Source: Anaerolineales bacterium | Lineage (GTDB): Bacteria > Chloroflexota > Anaerolineae > Anaerolineales > JABWBV01 | Reading direction: 5' to 3' | Length of the DNA stretch: 64,000 nt | NCBI GenBank assembly: GCA_020634875.1 | Contig: JACKAX010000005.1 | Coordinates: 1 to 64,000, forward strand | In this document: positions 8,828 to 18,024 of the stretch, piece by piece | Numbering within the stretch: position 1 is the stretch's first letter | How the letters are laid out: every line of letters starts with the position of its first letter | Made by a program: the position numbers and the translations under genes | Notes under the pieces: model-generated | Told to the model about the DNA's origin: nothing | Databases searched by the model: none | Seen by the model: only the letters and a program-made list of their open reading frames with translations

Positions 8828-11554
8828 ATGACCGACGACCTCTTCACCCTCCCCAAAACCTACGACTTTGCCTCCACCGAACAGCGCATCTACGCGTGGT
8901 GGGAAGAAAACGGCTACTTCCAGCCATCCAATGACCCCAACCAACCCGGCCACAACCTGGACCTGCCCCCCTACGTCATCTCCATCCCCCCGCCGAACGT
9001 GACCGGAGAACTCCACCTCGGCCACGCGATGTTCGTCTCGATGGAAGATTTGATGATCCGCCATCACCGGATGAAGGGCATCCCCACGCTTTGGGTTCCG
9101 GGGACGGATCACGCCGGGATCGCCACCCAATTACAGGTGGAGAAAATGCTCCGGCGCGAAGGCACTACGCGCGAGGAAATTGGGCGCGAGAAATTTTTGG
9201 AACGCACCTGGGAATGGAAGCACAAATACGGCAACCTGATCACCAACCAGATTCGCCGTTTGGGCGCGTCCTGCGACTGGACGCGGGAACGGTTCACGCT
9301 CGATGAAGGGCTGTCGAAAGCGGTGCGGGAGGCGTTCGTCCGCCTGTACGAAAAGGGGATGATCTACCGCGGTCCTCGGCTGATCAACTGGTCACCCGGC
9401 CTGAAAACTGCCGTCTCTGACCTGGAAGTGGAATACGCTGAAGAACAGGGCAAACTCTACCACTTCAAATACATGCTGGCGGATGGGAGCGGCGAATACC
9501 TCCCCGTCGCCACCACCCGCCCGGAGACGATTTTGGGGGATACCGCCGTCGCCGTGCATCCCGAAGATGAACGGTATCAGAAATATGTGGGGAAAATGGT
9601 GCTCGTCCCGATGCTGAACCGGGAAATCCCCGTGATTGCCGATGATTACGTGGATCGGGAATTCGGCACGGGCGCGTTGAAAGTCACGCCCGGCCACGAT
9701 CCGAACGACTACGCGATTGGCGAACGGCACGGGCTTCCGATCATCTCGATCCTCGACAAAGCGGCGAAAGTGAACGAACACGGCGGCGCGTATGCCGGAA
9801 TGGACCGGTTTGACGCCCGCAAACAGTTGTGGGAAGACATGCGGGCGAACGACCTCGTCATCAAAGAAGAACCGCACGTTCACCAGGTGCCCCGCTCCCA
9901 ACGCGGCGGCGAAATCGTCGAGCCGATGATCTCTACCCAATGGTTTGTCAAAATCCAGCCGCTTGCCGAAGCCGCACTCGGGGCGGTGCGCGATGGCCGG
10001 ATCAAGATCGTGCCCGACCACTTTGAGAAGGTGTATTACAACTGGCTGGAAAATATCCAGGATTGGTGCATCTCCCGCCAGCTTTGGTGGGGGCACCGCA
10101 TCCCCGTCTGGCATTGTGCAAAATGTGGGGGGCAAACGGTCACCCGCGAGGACCCGGAAAAGTGTCAACACTGCGGGAGCGAGGCGATTGAACAGGACCC
10201 GGACGTGCTCGATACGTGGTTCTCCTCCGGGCTTTGGCCGTTTTCCACGCTCGGCTGGCCCGATGAAACGCCCGATGTCGGCTATTTTTATCCCACCAGC
10301 ATGATGGAAACGGGGTACGACATTCTGTTTTTCTGGGTGGCGCGCATGATTATGATGGGGATGGAGTTCACCGGGCAGCCGCCGTTCCACACCGTGTACC
10401 TGCACGGGCTGATCCGGGACGAGCATGGCCGAAAAATGAGCAAAAGTTACGGCAACGTGATTGACCCGCTCGGCGTGATGAACGAAATGGGCACCGACGC
10501 CCTACGCTTTACCCTGCTCGTCGGCTCCACGCCCGGCAAGGATATGAATCTGAGCATCAAAAAGGTGGAGGCGAACCGCAACTTTGCCAACAAAATTTGG
10601 AACGCAAGCCGGTTTGTTTTGAACGCCGTGAAGAATGCTCCCACTTCCGCGGATGCCGGTCCCCAATACACCACCGCCGACGCCTGGATTTGGGCACGTC
10701 AAAAACAACTCCGCAAATCCGTCGCTTACCTGTTTTCCACACACCAATACGGCGAGGCCGGGCGGCAGATTTACGAATTCTTCTGGAGCGAGTTTGCTGA
10801 CTGGTATCTGGAAATCGCCAAACTGCAACTCGCGGAGGGTGGCGACCGTGCATTCTTCACCGCCGATGTGCTGGTGAGCGTGCTGGACACCTGCCTGCGT
10901 CTGCTCCACCCGTTCACCCCATTCATCACGGAAGAATTGTGGGGCCGCCTCCGCACCGCGTGCATGGCGAATGCCCCGAAGATCGGTTTGCCCGATGTAG
11001 TAAATGGGAACTGGCCTTCCGCCCTCATCATCGCTCAATGGCCTGAACCAGAGGCCGAGGAAGGATGGGAAGACCGCGCGATTGCTGACTTCACCCGGTT
11101 GCAAGACATCGTCCGCGGCATCCGTAACCAACGTGCAGAGAAGAACATCAAACCCACCGTGCGCCTCGCCGCGATCCTCGTCCCTGGCCCGGACAACATG
11201 ACCGCCATCCAGACAGACGCGGCAGTGATCGCTTCCCTCTCCGGGCTGGACACCGAGGCCCTGCAAATTCTCAAGTCGCTAGACAGTTCACCTGACGGGT
11301 ACATCGGCCTCGTTGCAAGTGGGGTAGAGATTTATCTTTCCCTCGCCGGAACTGTGGACACGGAGGAAGAGCGCACCCGACTAGAGAAATCGCTTGCCGA
11401 GGCGGAATCGCACATCGCCCGCTTGGAGAAACTGCTGTCCAGCCCGTTCGCGCAAAAAGCTCCGACACAAGTGGTGCAAGGGGAACGGGATAAGCTGGCT
11501 GGATTTAAAGAGACGGCAGAAAAATTAAAGGGGCAGCTGAAAAGTTTGGATTAA
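8828..11554 (+). CDS. valS: Valyl-tRNA synthetase, bacterial type
   Basis: A 908-residue class Ia synthetase. HLGH lies at 63-66 in the ValRS context IPPPNVTGELHLGH, and a canonical KMSKS at 536-540. A CAKCG...CQHCG zinc-knuckle-like insertion is at about 434-455, and the C-terminus (about 845-905) is the coiled-coil arm typical of bacterial ValRS. Length fits the family. No T-box is visible in the 208-base gap before it, which holds two repeat fragments, so control differs from the upstream paralogue. The ATG at 8828 has no clear Shine-Dalgarno. It is probably the housekeeping enzyme (inference). A strong terminator follows. Confidence 0.95.
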   Translation: MTDDLFTLPKTYDFASTEQRIYAWWEENGYFQPSNDPNQPGHNLDLPPYVISIPPPNVTGELHLGHAMFVSMEDLMIRHHRMKGIPTLWVPGTDHAGIATQLQVEKMLRREGTTREEIGREKFLERTWEWKHKYGNLITNQIRRLGASCDWTRERFTLDEGLSKAVREAFVRLYEKGMIYRGPRLINWSPGLKTAVSDLEVEYAEEQGKLYHFKYMLADGSGEYLPVATTRPETILGDTAVAVHPEDERYQKYVGKMVLVPMLNREIPVIADDYVDREFGTGALKVTPGHDPNDYAIGERHGLPIISILDKAAKVNEHGGAYAGMDRFDARKQLWEDMRANDLVIKEEPHVHQVPRSQRGGEIVEPMISTQWFVKIQPLAEAALGAVRDGRIKIVPDHFEKVYYNWLENIQDWCISRQLWWGHRIPVWHCAKCGGQTVTREDPEKCQHCGSEAIEQDPDVLDTWFSSGLWPFSTLGWPDETPDVGYFYPTSMMETGYDILFFWVARMIMMGMEFTGQPPFHTVYLHGLIRDEHGRKMSKSYGNVIDPLGVMNEMGTDALRFTLLVGSTPGKDMNLSIKKVEANRNFANKIWNASRFVLNAVKNAPTSADAGPQYTTADAWIWARQKQLRKSVAYLFSTHQYGEAGRQIYEFFWSEFADWYLEIAKLQLAEGGDRAFFTADVLVSVLDTCLRLLHPFTPFITEELWGRLRTACMANAPKIGLPDVVNGNWPSALIIAQWPEPEAEEGWEDRAIADFTRLQDIVRGIRNQRAEKNIKPTVRLAAILVPGPDNMTAIQTDAAVIASLSGLDTEALQILKSLDSSPDGYIGLVASGVEIYLSLAGTVDTEEERTRLEKSLAEAESHIARLEKLLSSPFAQKAPTQVVQGERDKLAGFKETAEKLKGQLKSLD

Positions 11555-11558
11555 GCTT

Positions 11559-11605
11559 ATTATCAAAAATACCCTGCTGGGTTTCGGCAGGGTATTTTTG
11601 ATAAT
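11559..11605. terminator. Intrinsic terminator after valS
   Basis: A perfect 19-bp stem (11559-11577 with 11587-11605) around a 9-base loop, with an A-rich 5' flank and T-rich 3' arm. It ends the valS transcription unit. Confidence 0.9.
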
Positions 11606-11739
11606 GTGCCTCACGTCCCTTGATATAATAATTCAACAAGCCCATCTACAAATATTGTAATTACTGTTGAAGTCTCACTATATTACATAACCACATCACA
11701 AAATTCTTCAGTCAAGGAAACCTTTTTGTAATCCCTATC

Positions 11740-13437
11740 ATGACCACCCTATCAGATTTGGAGTCCCAGTTAGAAAGCACTACAGATCAGCGAACCAGGA
11801 TTGACATCCTTCAGGAAATCGCTTGGGTTATCAATCTGAATGACGTAGAAAAAGGGAGAAAATATGCAGAAGAGGCTTTTGAACTGTCTAAAAGTGGTGT
11901 ATTTGATGAAAGCCCGTACCAACAAGGATTAGCCGGCAGCCTACGAAGCCTCGCCTACCTGAACAACGATGAAGGGAACTACCGTTTAGCACTGTCTCAG
12001 GCACTTCAGGCGCTGGAAATATTGGAAAAAATCCCGAATGCTACACAAGAAATCGTTATTATTACGATTGATGTTTTAGGAGTTGTCGGCTGGGCATACC
12101 GCAATCTCAGCGAATACGCATTGGCAGCAGAATATGTCGTAAAAGGATTAAAACTTGCTCAACAACTAGGGGTTCGAAAATATGAAACTGGGGTTCTCAA
12201 TGTTCTCAGTGTAATTTATGCTGAATCAAACGATCTTTCAGCAGCACTCGAAATCGGTCAAAAAGTTGTGCAATATTGCCGTGAAGAGGGCAATGTTCGA
12301 GGCGAAAGCATCGCACTCAATAATTTGGCAATGACATTCCTTGAGTTAGGAAATGGCGAACAGGCTTTAGAAACATGCCTGAAAAGTCTTCATCTGGCGC
12401 GTGAAAATGGAATTGAGGCCGTCATATTAACGGCACTGAGTACGATGGGAGAAATTTATCTGGGGATCCATGATTTAGTCAGGGCGGAAGAATATTTATT
12501 ACAGGCACTAACCCTCGCACGAGAAAACAAAGCCGGAACAGATGAAATCGAGTGCTTACTCAATTTAGGCAGGGTCTACCAATTCCAGGAAGTTGACGAG
12601 GCGGCGATTTCATCCATTCAAAAGGCTTTAGCACTCAGCAAAAAATTCAATAACACCCGTGGTGAATATCAGTGCTACAAATTTCTCTCCGAAATATACG
12701 AAAAACGAAAAGATTTTGAAACCGCGCTCCAGCAATTTAAACAATTTCACACGCTCAAAGAGACTATATTCAATGAGGATACCGCGAAACGTCTAACAGG
12801 ATTGCAGATAGTCCATCAGGTTGAATCAGCTAAACGAGAGGCCGAAATCCATTATCTAAAAACCGTCGAGTTAAACCACGAGATCGAGGAACGAAAAAAA
12901 GCTCAAGAAACCCTTAAAAAAATAGCAAGCATTGATCCCTTGACCCAAACTCTCACCCGGCGTGAATTGTTTATTCTAGGTGAACAGGAGTTCAATTTTG
13001 CCGTTCAGCGAGGGCTTCCTCTCACTTTGATACTATTCGACTTCGATTTCTTCAAACAAGTAAACGATACTTACGGGCACATCGTTGGCGATCAGGTACT
13101 GATACACACAACAAAAATCGTGCGTGAAAGCCTTCGTGAAGGCGAAATCATCGGACGATATGGAGGAGACGAGTTCGTCATTATATTGCCAGGCAGCCAT
13201 AGCGCAGAAGGAAAAATAATTGCTAGCCGTTTGCACAAAAAAATATTTTCCGAGCTTATTCCAACATGGAAGGGAAACCTCAATATAACAATAAGCTTAG
13301 GGGTCGCTGAACTTAACCCTTCACGCGATTCTAGTCTGGAATCTCTACTCGCTTGCGCAGATCAAGCGTTATATACGGGAAAACAAGCGGGGCGTAACCA
13401 AGTGGTTGTTTTCAAGGATACCTTTCTGCCAACCTGA
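11740..13437 (+). CDS. TPR-GGDEF diguanylate cyclase
   Basis: A 565-residue soluble protein. Residues 1 to about 370 form tetratricopeptide-like helical repeats, a coiled-coil linker follows (about 370-395), and the GGDEF domain spans 400-560. The active-site motif is intact GGDEF (475-479), so c-di-GMP synthesis from GTP is expected. The inhibitory I-site position reads REGE rather than RxxD, so product feedback may be weak. No membrane segment is seen. Base composition is clearly more AT-rich than in the valS genes. A TGTAAT sequence 7 bases before the ATG with no nearby Shine-Dalgarno suggests a leaderless or nearly leaderless mRNA (inference). Confidence 0.9.
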   Translation: MTTLSDLESQLESTTDQRTRIDILQEIAWVINLNDVEKGRKYAEEAFELSKSGVFDESPYQQGLAGSLRSLAYLNNDEGNYRLALSQALQALEILEKIPNATQEIVIITIDVLGVVGWAYRNLSEYALAAEYVVKGLKLAQQLGVRKYETGVLNVLSVIYAESNDLSAALEIGQKVVQYCREEGNVRGESIALNNLAMTFLELGNGEQALETCLKSLHLARENGIEAVILTALSTMGEIYLGIHDLVRAEEYLLQALTLARENKAGTDEIECLLNLGRVYQFQEVDEAAISSIQKALALSKKFNNTRGEYQCYKFLSEIYEKRKDFETALQQFKQFHTLKETIFNEDTAKRLTGLQIVHQVESAKREAEIHYLKTVELNHEIEERKKAQETLKKIASIDPLTQTLTRRELFILGEQEFNFAVQRGLPLTLILFDFDFFKQVNDTYGHIVGDQVLIHTTKIVRESLREGEIIGRYGGDEFVIILPGSHSAEGKIIASRLHKKIFSELIPTWKGNLNITISLGVAELNPSRDSSLESLLACADQALYTGKQAGRNQVVVFKDTFLPT

Positions 13438-13461
13438 TTCAATGGTTAAAAATGACAAGTT

Positions 13462-14205
13462 TTATTCCAAAATCAACAACACAGCCGTTACAACTAAGAA
13501 CACCACAATCACCCTCTCAAATGCCTCTCGACTGATTTTATCGGCCAGATATTTTCCACCCCACACTCCGAGAGGAAGTAAGGGAAGCAACCAAAGCAAA
13601 CTCTTCATCTGCTCAAAATCAAACAACCCTGCATAAAAATAATATGGAACCTTGATCCAGTTCAAAATGGTAAAAAACAACGCAGATGTGGCATTAAATA
13701 TCCGAGGTTGAACGCGGCGCAGGAGCAAGTAAATGCTCACCGGAGGACCACCCGTGTGAGCGAGGGCGGATGAAAATCCAGCTACAGTGCCAGCAATGAT
13801 GCCGTGTACATCGCGAGGCGCGTAAACAGCATTTCGAAACAAACGCTTTTCGAACAGTTTATAAACCGCGAAAAGCAACACAATGATGCCTAACATCATT
13901 TTAAGAGTTGCAGTTGGCGCATTAGTGATGAAATACGTTCCAATTGTCACCCCCACCACCGCCCCCGGGATCATCCACGCGACCAGCCGTCCATCCCACC
14001 GTTTCCAGTGGGATGCCACAGCAAACACATCTGCCACCATCAAAATAGGAAGCATTAAACCAATCACCTGATCAGCAGGCATCACCAGGGCCATTAAAGG
14101 TGTGGCAAGCGCTCCCGCCGTACCGCCCAACCCGCCTTTGGACAATCCCACAAGGATCGCCACAAACCCAGCCATAAGATAAAATGTAATAGGAGAAATA
14201 TGCAT
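13462..14205 (-). CDS. TauE/SafE-family sulfite/anion permease
   Basis: A 247-residue polytopic membrane protein with about seven or eight hydrophobic segments. The LVGLSKGGLGGTAGALATP motif near the N-terminus is typical of the TauE/SafE family, which moves sulfite, sulfoacetate or related anions. The substrate cannot be read from sequence. The frame extends 20 codons upstream, but the ATG at 14205 starts the first membrane segment. On this strand TACAAT lies 6 bases before that ATG and no Shine-Dalgarno is visible, suggesting leaderless translation. It converges with the GGDEF gene, with only 24 bases between the stops. Confidence 0.9.
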   Translation of the reverse strand: MHISPITFYLMAGFVAILVGLSKGGLGGTAGALATPLMALVMPADQVIGLMLPILMVADVFAVASHWKRWDGRLVAWMIPGAVVGVTIGTYFITNAPTATLKMMLGIIVLLFAVYKLFEKRLFRNAVYAPRDVHGIIAGTVAGFSSALAHTGGPPVSIYLLLRRVQPRIFNATSALFFTILNWIKVPYYFYAGLFDFEQMKSLLWLLPLLPLGVWGGKYLADKISREAFERVIVVFLVVTAVLLILE

Positions 14206-14225
14206 AAGGCTATTGTACAAGATAA

Positions 14226-14260
14226 CAAAAAAGATGGATGCTGAGCATCCATCTTTTTTT
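14226..14260 (-). terminator. Terminator of the small Lys-rich gene
   Basis: AAGATGGAT/ATCCATCTT stem extended by A and T runs on both sides, so it can work in both directions. It lies 2 bases after the stop codon of the small gene on the minus strand. Confidence 0.88.
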
Positions 14261-14261
14261 G

Positions 14262-14378
14262 TCATCCTTCTTTGTTTTTCTTCTTTTCGATTTTCAACTT
14301 TTTCTTTTCTTTAGGCGTAAGTTTGGGTTTCTTACGCTCTTCTTTATGGCCTTTATCGCCTTTACCTTTGTCGCCCAT
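14262..14378 (-). CDS. 38-residue Lys-rich basic protein
   Basis: The reading frame starts MGDKGKGDKG and ends with a Lys/Glu-rich segment containing TPKEKKK; about 18 of 38 residues are Lys or Arg. AAGGAG lies 7 bases upstream of the ATG, a TATAAT (14455-14460, minus strand) gives a promoter about 80 bases upstream, and a strong terminator follows the stop. That arrangement makes it a genuine small gene despite its size. I know of no assigned function; a disordered, nucleic-acid-binding or ribosome-associated role is only a guess. It is transcribed in the same direction as the VWA lipoprotein gene upstream but has its own promoter. The leader contains a CGGCACCTGCCG hairpin. Confidence 0.75.
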   Translation of the reverse strand: MGDKGKGDKGHKEERKKPKLTPKEKKKLKIEKKKNKEG

Positions 14379-14505
14379 AACAAAACTCCTTGTGCAATGA
14401 ATTTATTCGCCGAAAGGGGCGGGAGAAAACGGCAGGTGCCGCGCCAATGGCATGATTATATATCCAGATTCGGTAGATGGAAAATCTTTATTGCAAGGAA
14501 TTTCC

Positions 14506-16140
14506 TTAACGCCCGATCCCTACACTCCCTCCAAATGCCGCCGACATCGCTTCGTAAATCGCCGCGATGCTGGCTTCATCTCCGAGGTAAAAATTTCCAT
14601 TCGCGTCGCTGGCCAAACCCGTCAACAGGCTCACATCAGCATCTGCGCCATACGCAATTGTAAAAATTGTTGTACTGTGGCCCATCGCATAATCCACCAG
14701 CCCCGTAGTAAGCCGTTCGTATTCCCGACTATTCGTATCCTTCCCATCGCTCAAAACCACCATCACATTGGTCGCCTGGGAAGAAGTAGTCCGGTTAATC
14801 GCATCGGCGGCAATGGCAATGGAGTCATAAAGCGGGGTATCGCCCTGCGCTCGTAGGGCGGCGATAATTTGCCGGGCCTCGTTCCGCTTTTCGCCCACAT
14901 GCACATGATCTAACACCAACACCGGAACATCCTCATACACGATGATGGAAATGTAATCGTTTTCGCTCATTTGATCCATGAACTGCGCTGCGGCAGCCTG
15001 CAGGCTTTCAATTTTTGAGCCACGCATACTGCCCGAAGTATCCAAAATCATCACCAGATTCACGGGCTTGCGCGCGGCCTGCCACACATCTTGAATGGCA
15101 TACACCGCTTCGACCGAGGGGGACGCGAACTGGATACTCGGCTGGGTCGGGTCAAAGCCCAGAGCCGGGTCAAACGCGGGGGTGGGGACAGAAGCATTGA
15201 CCGGGCGCAAACCATGTTGGGCGGCGAAAGTCTGCGCTTCCATATCCGCCAGATAATTCCGAAAGATCAACGCACTTTCCTGTGCGAGTACATCCGCGCT
15301 TTTGTTGACACACGCGGCATGGGTAGCCATGAACGTTCCCTCGAAAGGATAGATCGGAACCACGCCATCCAGCGTGAACACATCACTTTCATACATCACC
15401 GCCGCCCCCAGGAAACTGGCTCCGCGCGTCTGCATCGCTTCGCCCAGTTCCGCGGTGTTACTGCTAAACCAAGAAACCGCCCCCTCAAACGCCCCCACCG
15501 ACGCCTGGACCATAGGCTGCTGAATGTCACTCAGGCTGACAGAATCGCTTTTCGATTGGGCTGCCTGCACAATTGCCAACAAAGTGTACGCGCCGGTCGC
15601 CGACAAGCCCGGATGGGTGTGCCCCAACCGCAGGGCATCGCCAAACTGCCCACCGCTGTAATACGCCCAAGCCGTGCTATCCGCTGCGAGCGACCCCATA
15701 TCCAACCACCCCAATTCCCGCCCCGGCCAGCCGAGCGCCTCCGCAATCGGTTGCCAGACCGCGATCACTAACGGGCTTTGAGCGACGGAAACACAATCCC
15801 CCTGATACGAAAGATTTTTCTGCGCCGCCAGCACATCCGCCCACACCGGGTTATCGGGAATCCACAACACCGGACGAGAACCGTTCAAAATGTCCACCAC
15901 AGCCTGCCCCGAATCGTTAAAGGTCAGATTAACCCACACGGGTTTGCCAGAAGCAGTTTCAAAACGAGCTTTATTGAAAGCCTCCGCCGCCTGCGTCAGC
16001 CAGGGCTTGAGACTCGTGTTTGCCATGACCTCGATTTGCACAGCATCCGAGGCCGGGTGCGCCGGGCCGGGCAGGTCCACCGAGGAACACGCCGAAAGTA
16101 CCAGCATAAAAATAAAAGAAAGCGTCAAAATGCGTTTCAT
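14506..16140 (-). CDS. Lipoprotein with extracellular solute-binding and VWA domains
   Basis: A 544-residue lipoprotein: signal peptide MKRILTLSFIFMLVLSAC with an LSAC lipobox, a periplasmic-binding-protein-like domain (about residues 30-320), then a VWA domain (about 355-535) with the MIDAS motif DTSGSMRGS. The fusion of a binding domain with a metal-dependent adhesion domain is known in Chloroflexota, but the ligand is unknown. The ATG at 16140 has GGAG upstream; an earlier in-frame ATG (16182) would place extra residues before the signal peptide. The next gene upstream encodes another binding protein fused to an OmpA-like domain, and the pair probably acts together at the cell surface (inference). 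Confidence 0.88.
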   Translation of the reverse strand: MKRILTLSFIFMLVLSACSSVDLPGPAHPASDAVQIEVMANTSLKPWLTQAAEAFNKARFETASGKPVWVNLTFNDSGQAVVDILNGSRPVLWIPDNPVWADVLAAQKNLSYQGDCVSVAQSPLVIAVWQPIAEALGWPGRELGWLDMGSLAADSTAWAYYSGGQFGDALRLGHTHPGLSATGAYTLLAIVQAAQSKSDSVSLSDIQQPMVQASVGAFEGAVSWFSSNTAELGEAMQTRGASFLGAAVMYESDVFTLDGVVPIYPFEGTFMATHAACVNKSADVLAQESALIFRNYLADMEAQTFAAQHGLRPVNASVPTPAFDPALGFDPTQPSIQFASPSVEAVYAIQDVWQAARKPVNLVMILDTSGSMRGSKIESLQAAAAQFMDQMSENDYISIIVYEDVPVLVLDHVHVGEKRNEARQIIAALRAQGDTPLYDSIAIAADAINRTTSSQATNVMVVLSDGKDTNSREYERLTTGLVDYAMGHSTTIFTIAYGADADVSLLTGLASDANGNFYLGDEASIAAIYEAMSAAFGGSVGIGR

Positions 16141-16152
16141 ATTAGTCTCTCC

Positions 16153-16251
16153 AGAAAAAACCGAGTTTTTCCTCTTTAGCAAGACCGCCTACATTTTCAA
16201 GCAACATTTGAAGTAAGGTACCTTCGCGTTCAAGGAAAAAACTCGGTTTTT
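16153..16251. repeat. Inverted AAAAACCGAGTTTTTCC repeat flanking the intergenic gap
   Basis: AAAAACCGAGTTTTTCC at about 16155-16171 is matched in inverse by GGAAAAAACTCGGTTTTT at 16234-16251, with one extra base. The arms bracket about 60 bases between the two binding-protein genes. It could serve as a terminator for the upstream gene or be a small mobile palindrome. Confidence 0.6.
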
Positions 16252-16257
16252 GGTTCG

Positions 16258-17883
16258 TTACCGTCCCACCGTAATCAAAGTCATTTCCACATACCGGTCT
16301 TCAGCCTGAATTTCCGGGTCCTCGGTTTCCCAGTGATCTTCCGGGGGAAGGGTGACATCCACGATGAACCGGGCCGGGTCAATGCCTTGCATGACAAGAT
16401 AATCTACGACCGATTGGGCGCGAGCTTCGGCAAAATCCTGAATCTCCTGTTGGGTGTACGTTCCCGCGGGGCCGGGCCACGCGGCGGAGCCGTTAACCTG
16501 CAAAAACAGCCCCACGCTCTGTACGAGGGTCGGCACCACGCAGTCATCCAAAATCCGGCGGGATTCGAGGGTGAGTTCGGTGGATTCGGGGAGGAAGGTG
16601 AAGCGACGGCAGGGTAACACCGCCAGGGTCGCGGCGTCTTGCGTCTCCATGTGGGAGAGGTCAAGTTTGGTTGTGAGGGAAAAGGTGTTATTCAGGGGGT
16701 CAGCGTTCGCTTGTAGACCGGGTTGGGAAGCGGATCGGGATACGAAACCCGCGTTGACCAGGGCATTCACATCGTCATTGGGAACGGTCGCCCCCGAGGC
16801 GGCCCACACGCGGCGGGCAATTTCCAACCGAAGGAGCAGAGGGGCCGGGTCACGCATCACGAAGATATTGTCACCCAGATCGGCTTGCGCGACGTTTTCC
16901 AGCCAAAGAGCCAGATCATCCGAAGCGGATTCGGGATAGACAAAACTCCAATCGTTGTGCCCCCATGCGGCGATTTGCCCGGCAGAAGTCGCAAAGTTTT
17001 CGGTTTGCGCTTTGAGGGTTTCAAACCAGGCATCGTGGAAAGATTGCACCAGGTCAGGGCTGATGGTCAGGGATTGCCGGGAGGTGACGATGACATCGGT
17101 GATGATCCGCAGTTGCGAGGAACTCAGCAGGGGGATGCCGCCCGTCAGTTCGGCGTCGTAGATGTCCGGTTCCCAGCCAGAGACCGCGTCCGCCTGCCCG
17201 TTGTTGAAGGCTTCGACGGCTTCGGCCACGCTATCCACAGGAACCAGGGTCACGTCAAAACGGGGGTTGAGGCGGGCGATGGAGAGGGTGTAGTACACGA
17301 AGTATTCGCCCACACTACCGCGCGCAAAGGCGATTCGTTTGCCTTTTAGATCGTTGACGGTGGTGATGTCCCGCGCCCAGAGTTGGTCTGCGCCCGCGCT
17401 TTCGTCCACGAGGGCTGTGATCACGCCGGGGCTGGACAGTGCGACGGAGTCGGCAGTCGTGAGGAGACAGTTCCATTTGCCGTAATCGAGTAGGGCCGTC
17501 CGTTGTTCTTCGGAGACATCATAGGCCGGGTTGCCATCCAAAAAGAAGGGGACGATGCCCAGGTTGAAGCCGTGTTTGACATCTATCCCGGCGATTTGCA
17601 TTTGTTGAAGGACAAAGTAACTGCCGAACGCGTCCGCCCCGCAGATGTAGGAGGGGAGCGTGGAGTTGGCGGAATAACTTGGGCCGTAGATCGGGTCGGG
17701 GGAGACAAGGTTCACCTCGGGGGTGGTGACGCCGGGGACTTCGGTCGGGACGAGGTTGGCGGTGGTGTCGGTCGTGCCGAAGCGTCGAAACAGGATCGTG
17801 CCAACGATCACGCACGCAAACAGAAGCACCGCGCCAACGACGATGACTGCTCCTAAAGGAAAACGAGATTTTTCAGAATACAT
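16258..17883 (-). CDS. Membrane-anchored NMT1/ThuE-like binding protein with OmpA-like C-terminus
   Basis: A 541-residue protein: one N-terminal membrane anchor (about 10-33), a substrate-binding fold of the NMT1/ABC type (about 75-370; LKGKRIAFARGSVGEY and GQADAVSGWEPD are typical), and an OmpA-like domain at about 425-541, with segments LTLESRRILDD and ARAQSVVDYLVMQGID. OmpA-like domains usually bind peptidoglycan, so the binding domain may be tethered to the wall. AGGAGG lies 5 bases before the ATG. The ligand is not known; membrane ABC components are not found next to it. It precedes the VWA lipoprotein gene on the same strand. Confidence 0.85.
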   Translation of the reverse strand: MYSEKSRFPLGAVIVVGAVLLFACVIVGTILFRRFGTTDTTANLVPTEVPGVTTPEVNLVSPDPIYGPSYSANSTLPSYICGADAFGSYFVLQQMQIAGIDVKHGFNLGIVPFFLDGNPAYDVSEEQRTALLDYGKWNCLLTTADSVALSSPGVITALVDESAGADQLWARDITTVNDLKGKRIAFARGSVGEYFVYYTLSIARLNPRFDVTLVPVDSVAEAVEAFNNGQADAVSGWEPDIYDAELTGGIPLLSSSQLRIITDVIVTSRQSLTISPDLVQSFHDAWFETLKAQTENFATSAGQIAAWGHNDWSFVYPESASDDLALWLENVAQADLGDNIFVMRDPAPLLLRLEIARRVWAASGATVPNDDVNALVNAGFVSRSASQPGLQANADPLNNTFSLTTKLDLSHMETQDAATLAVLPCRRFTFLPESTELTLESRRILDDCVVPTLVQSVGLFLQVNGSAAWPGPAGTYTQQEIQDFAEARAQSVVDYLVMQGIDPARFIVDVTLPPEDHWETEDPEIQAEDRYVEMTLITVGR

Positions 17884-18024
17884 CCGAACCTCCTGGGATG
17901 GGGATTTCCGTTGCCGGAAAACCGTGTTACGAAGTATGTTACGAGCGACCCGTTGCCAGGTTTTGAATTTCCCAAATTTACACCAGAAATTAAGCTTATT
18001 CCCCCAAAATCACAGGGTAAATTT

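Noticed and set aside
9392..10426. Long minus-strand open frame (344 codons) inside the second valS
   Set aside because: Antisense shadow of a highly conserved synthetase; His/Gly/Phe-rich, no start signal and no recognisable domain.
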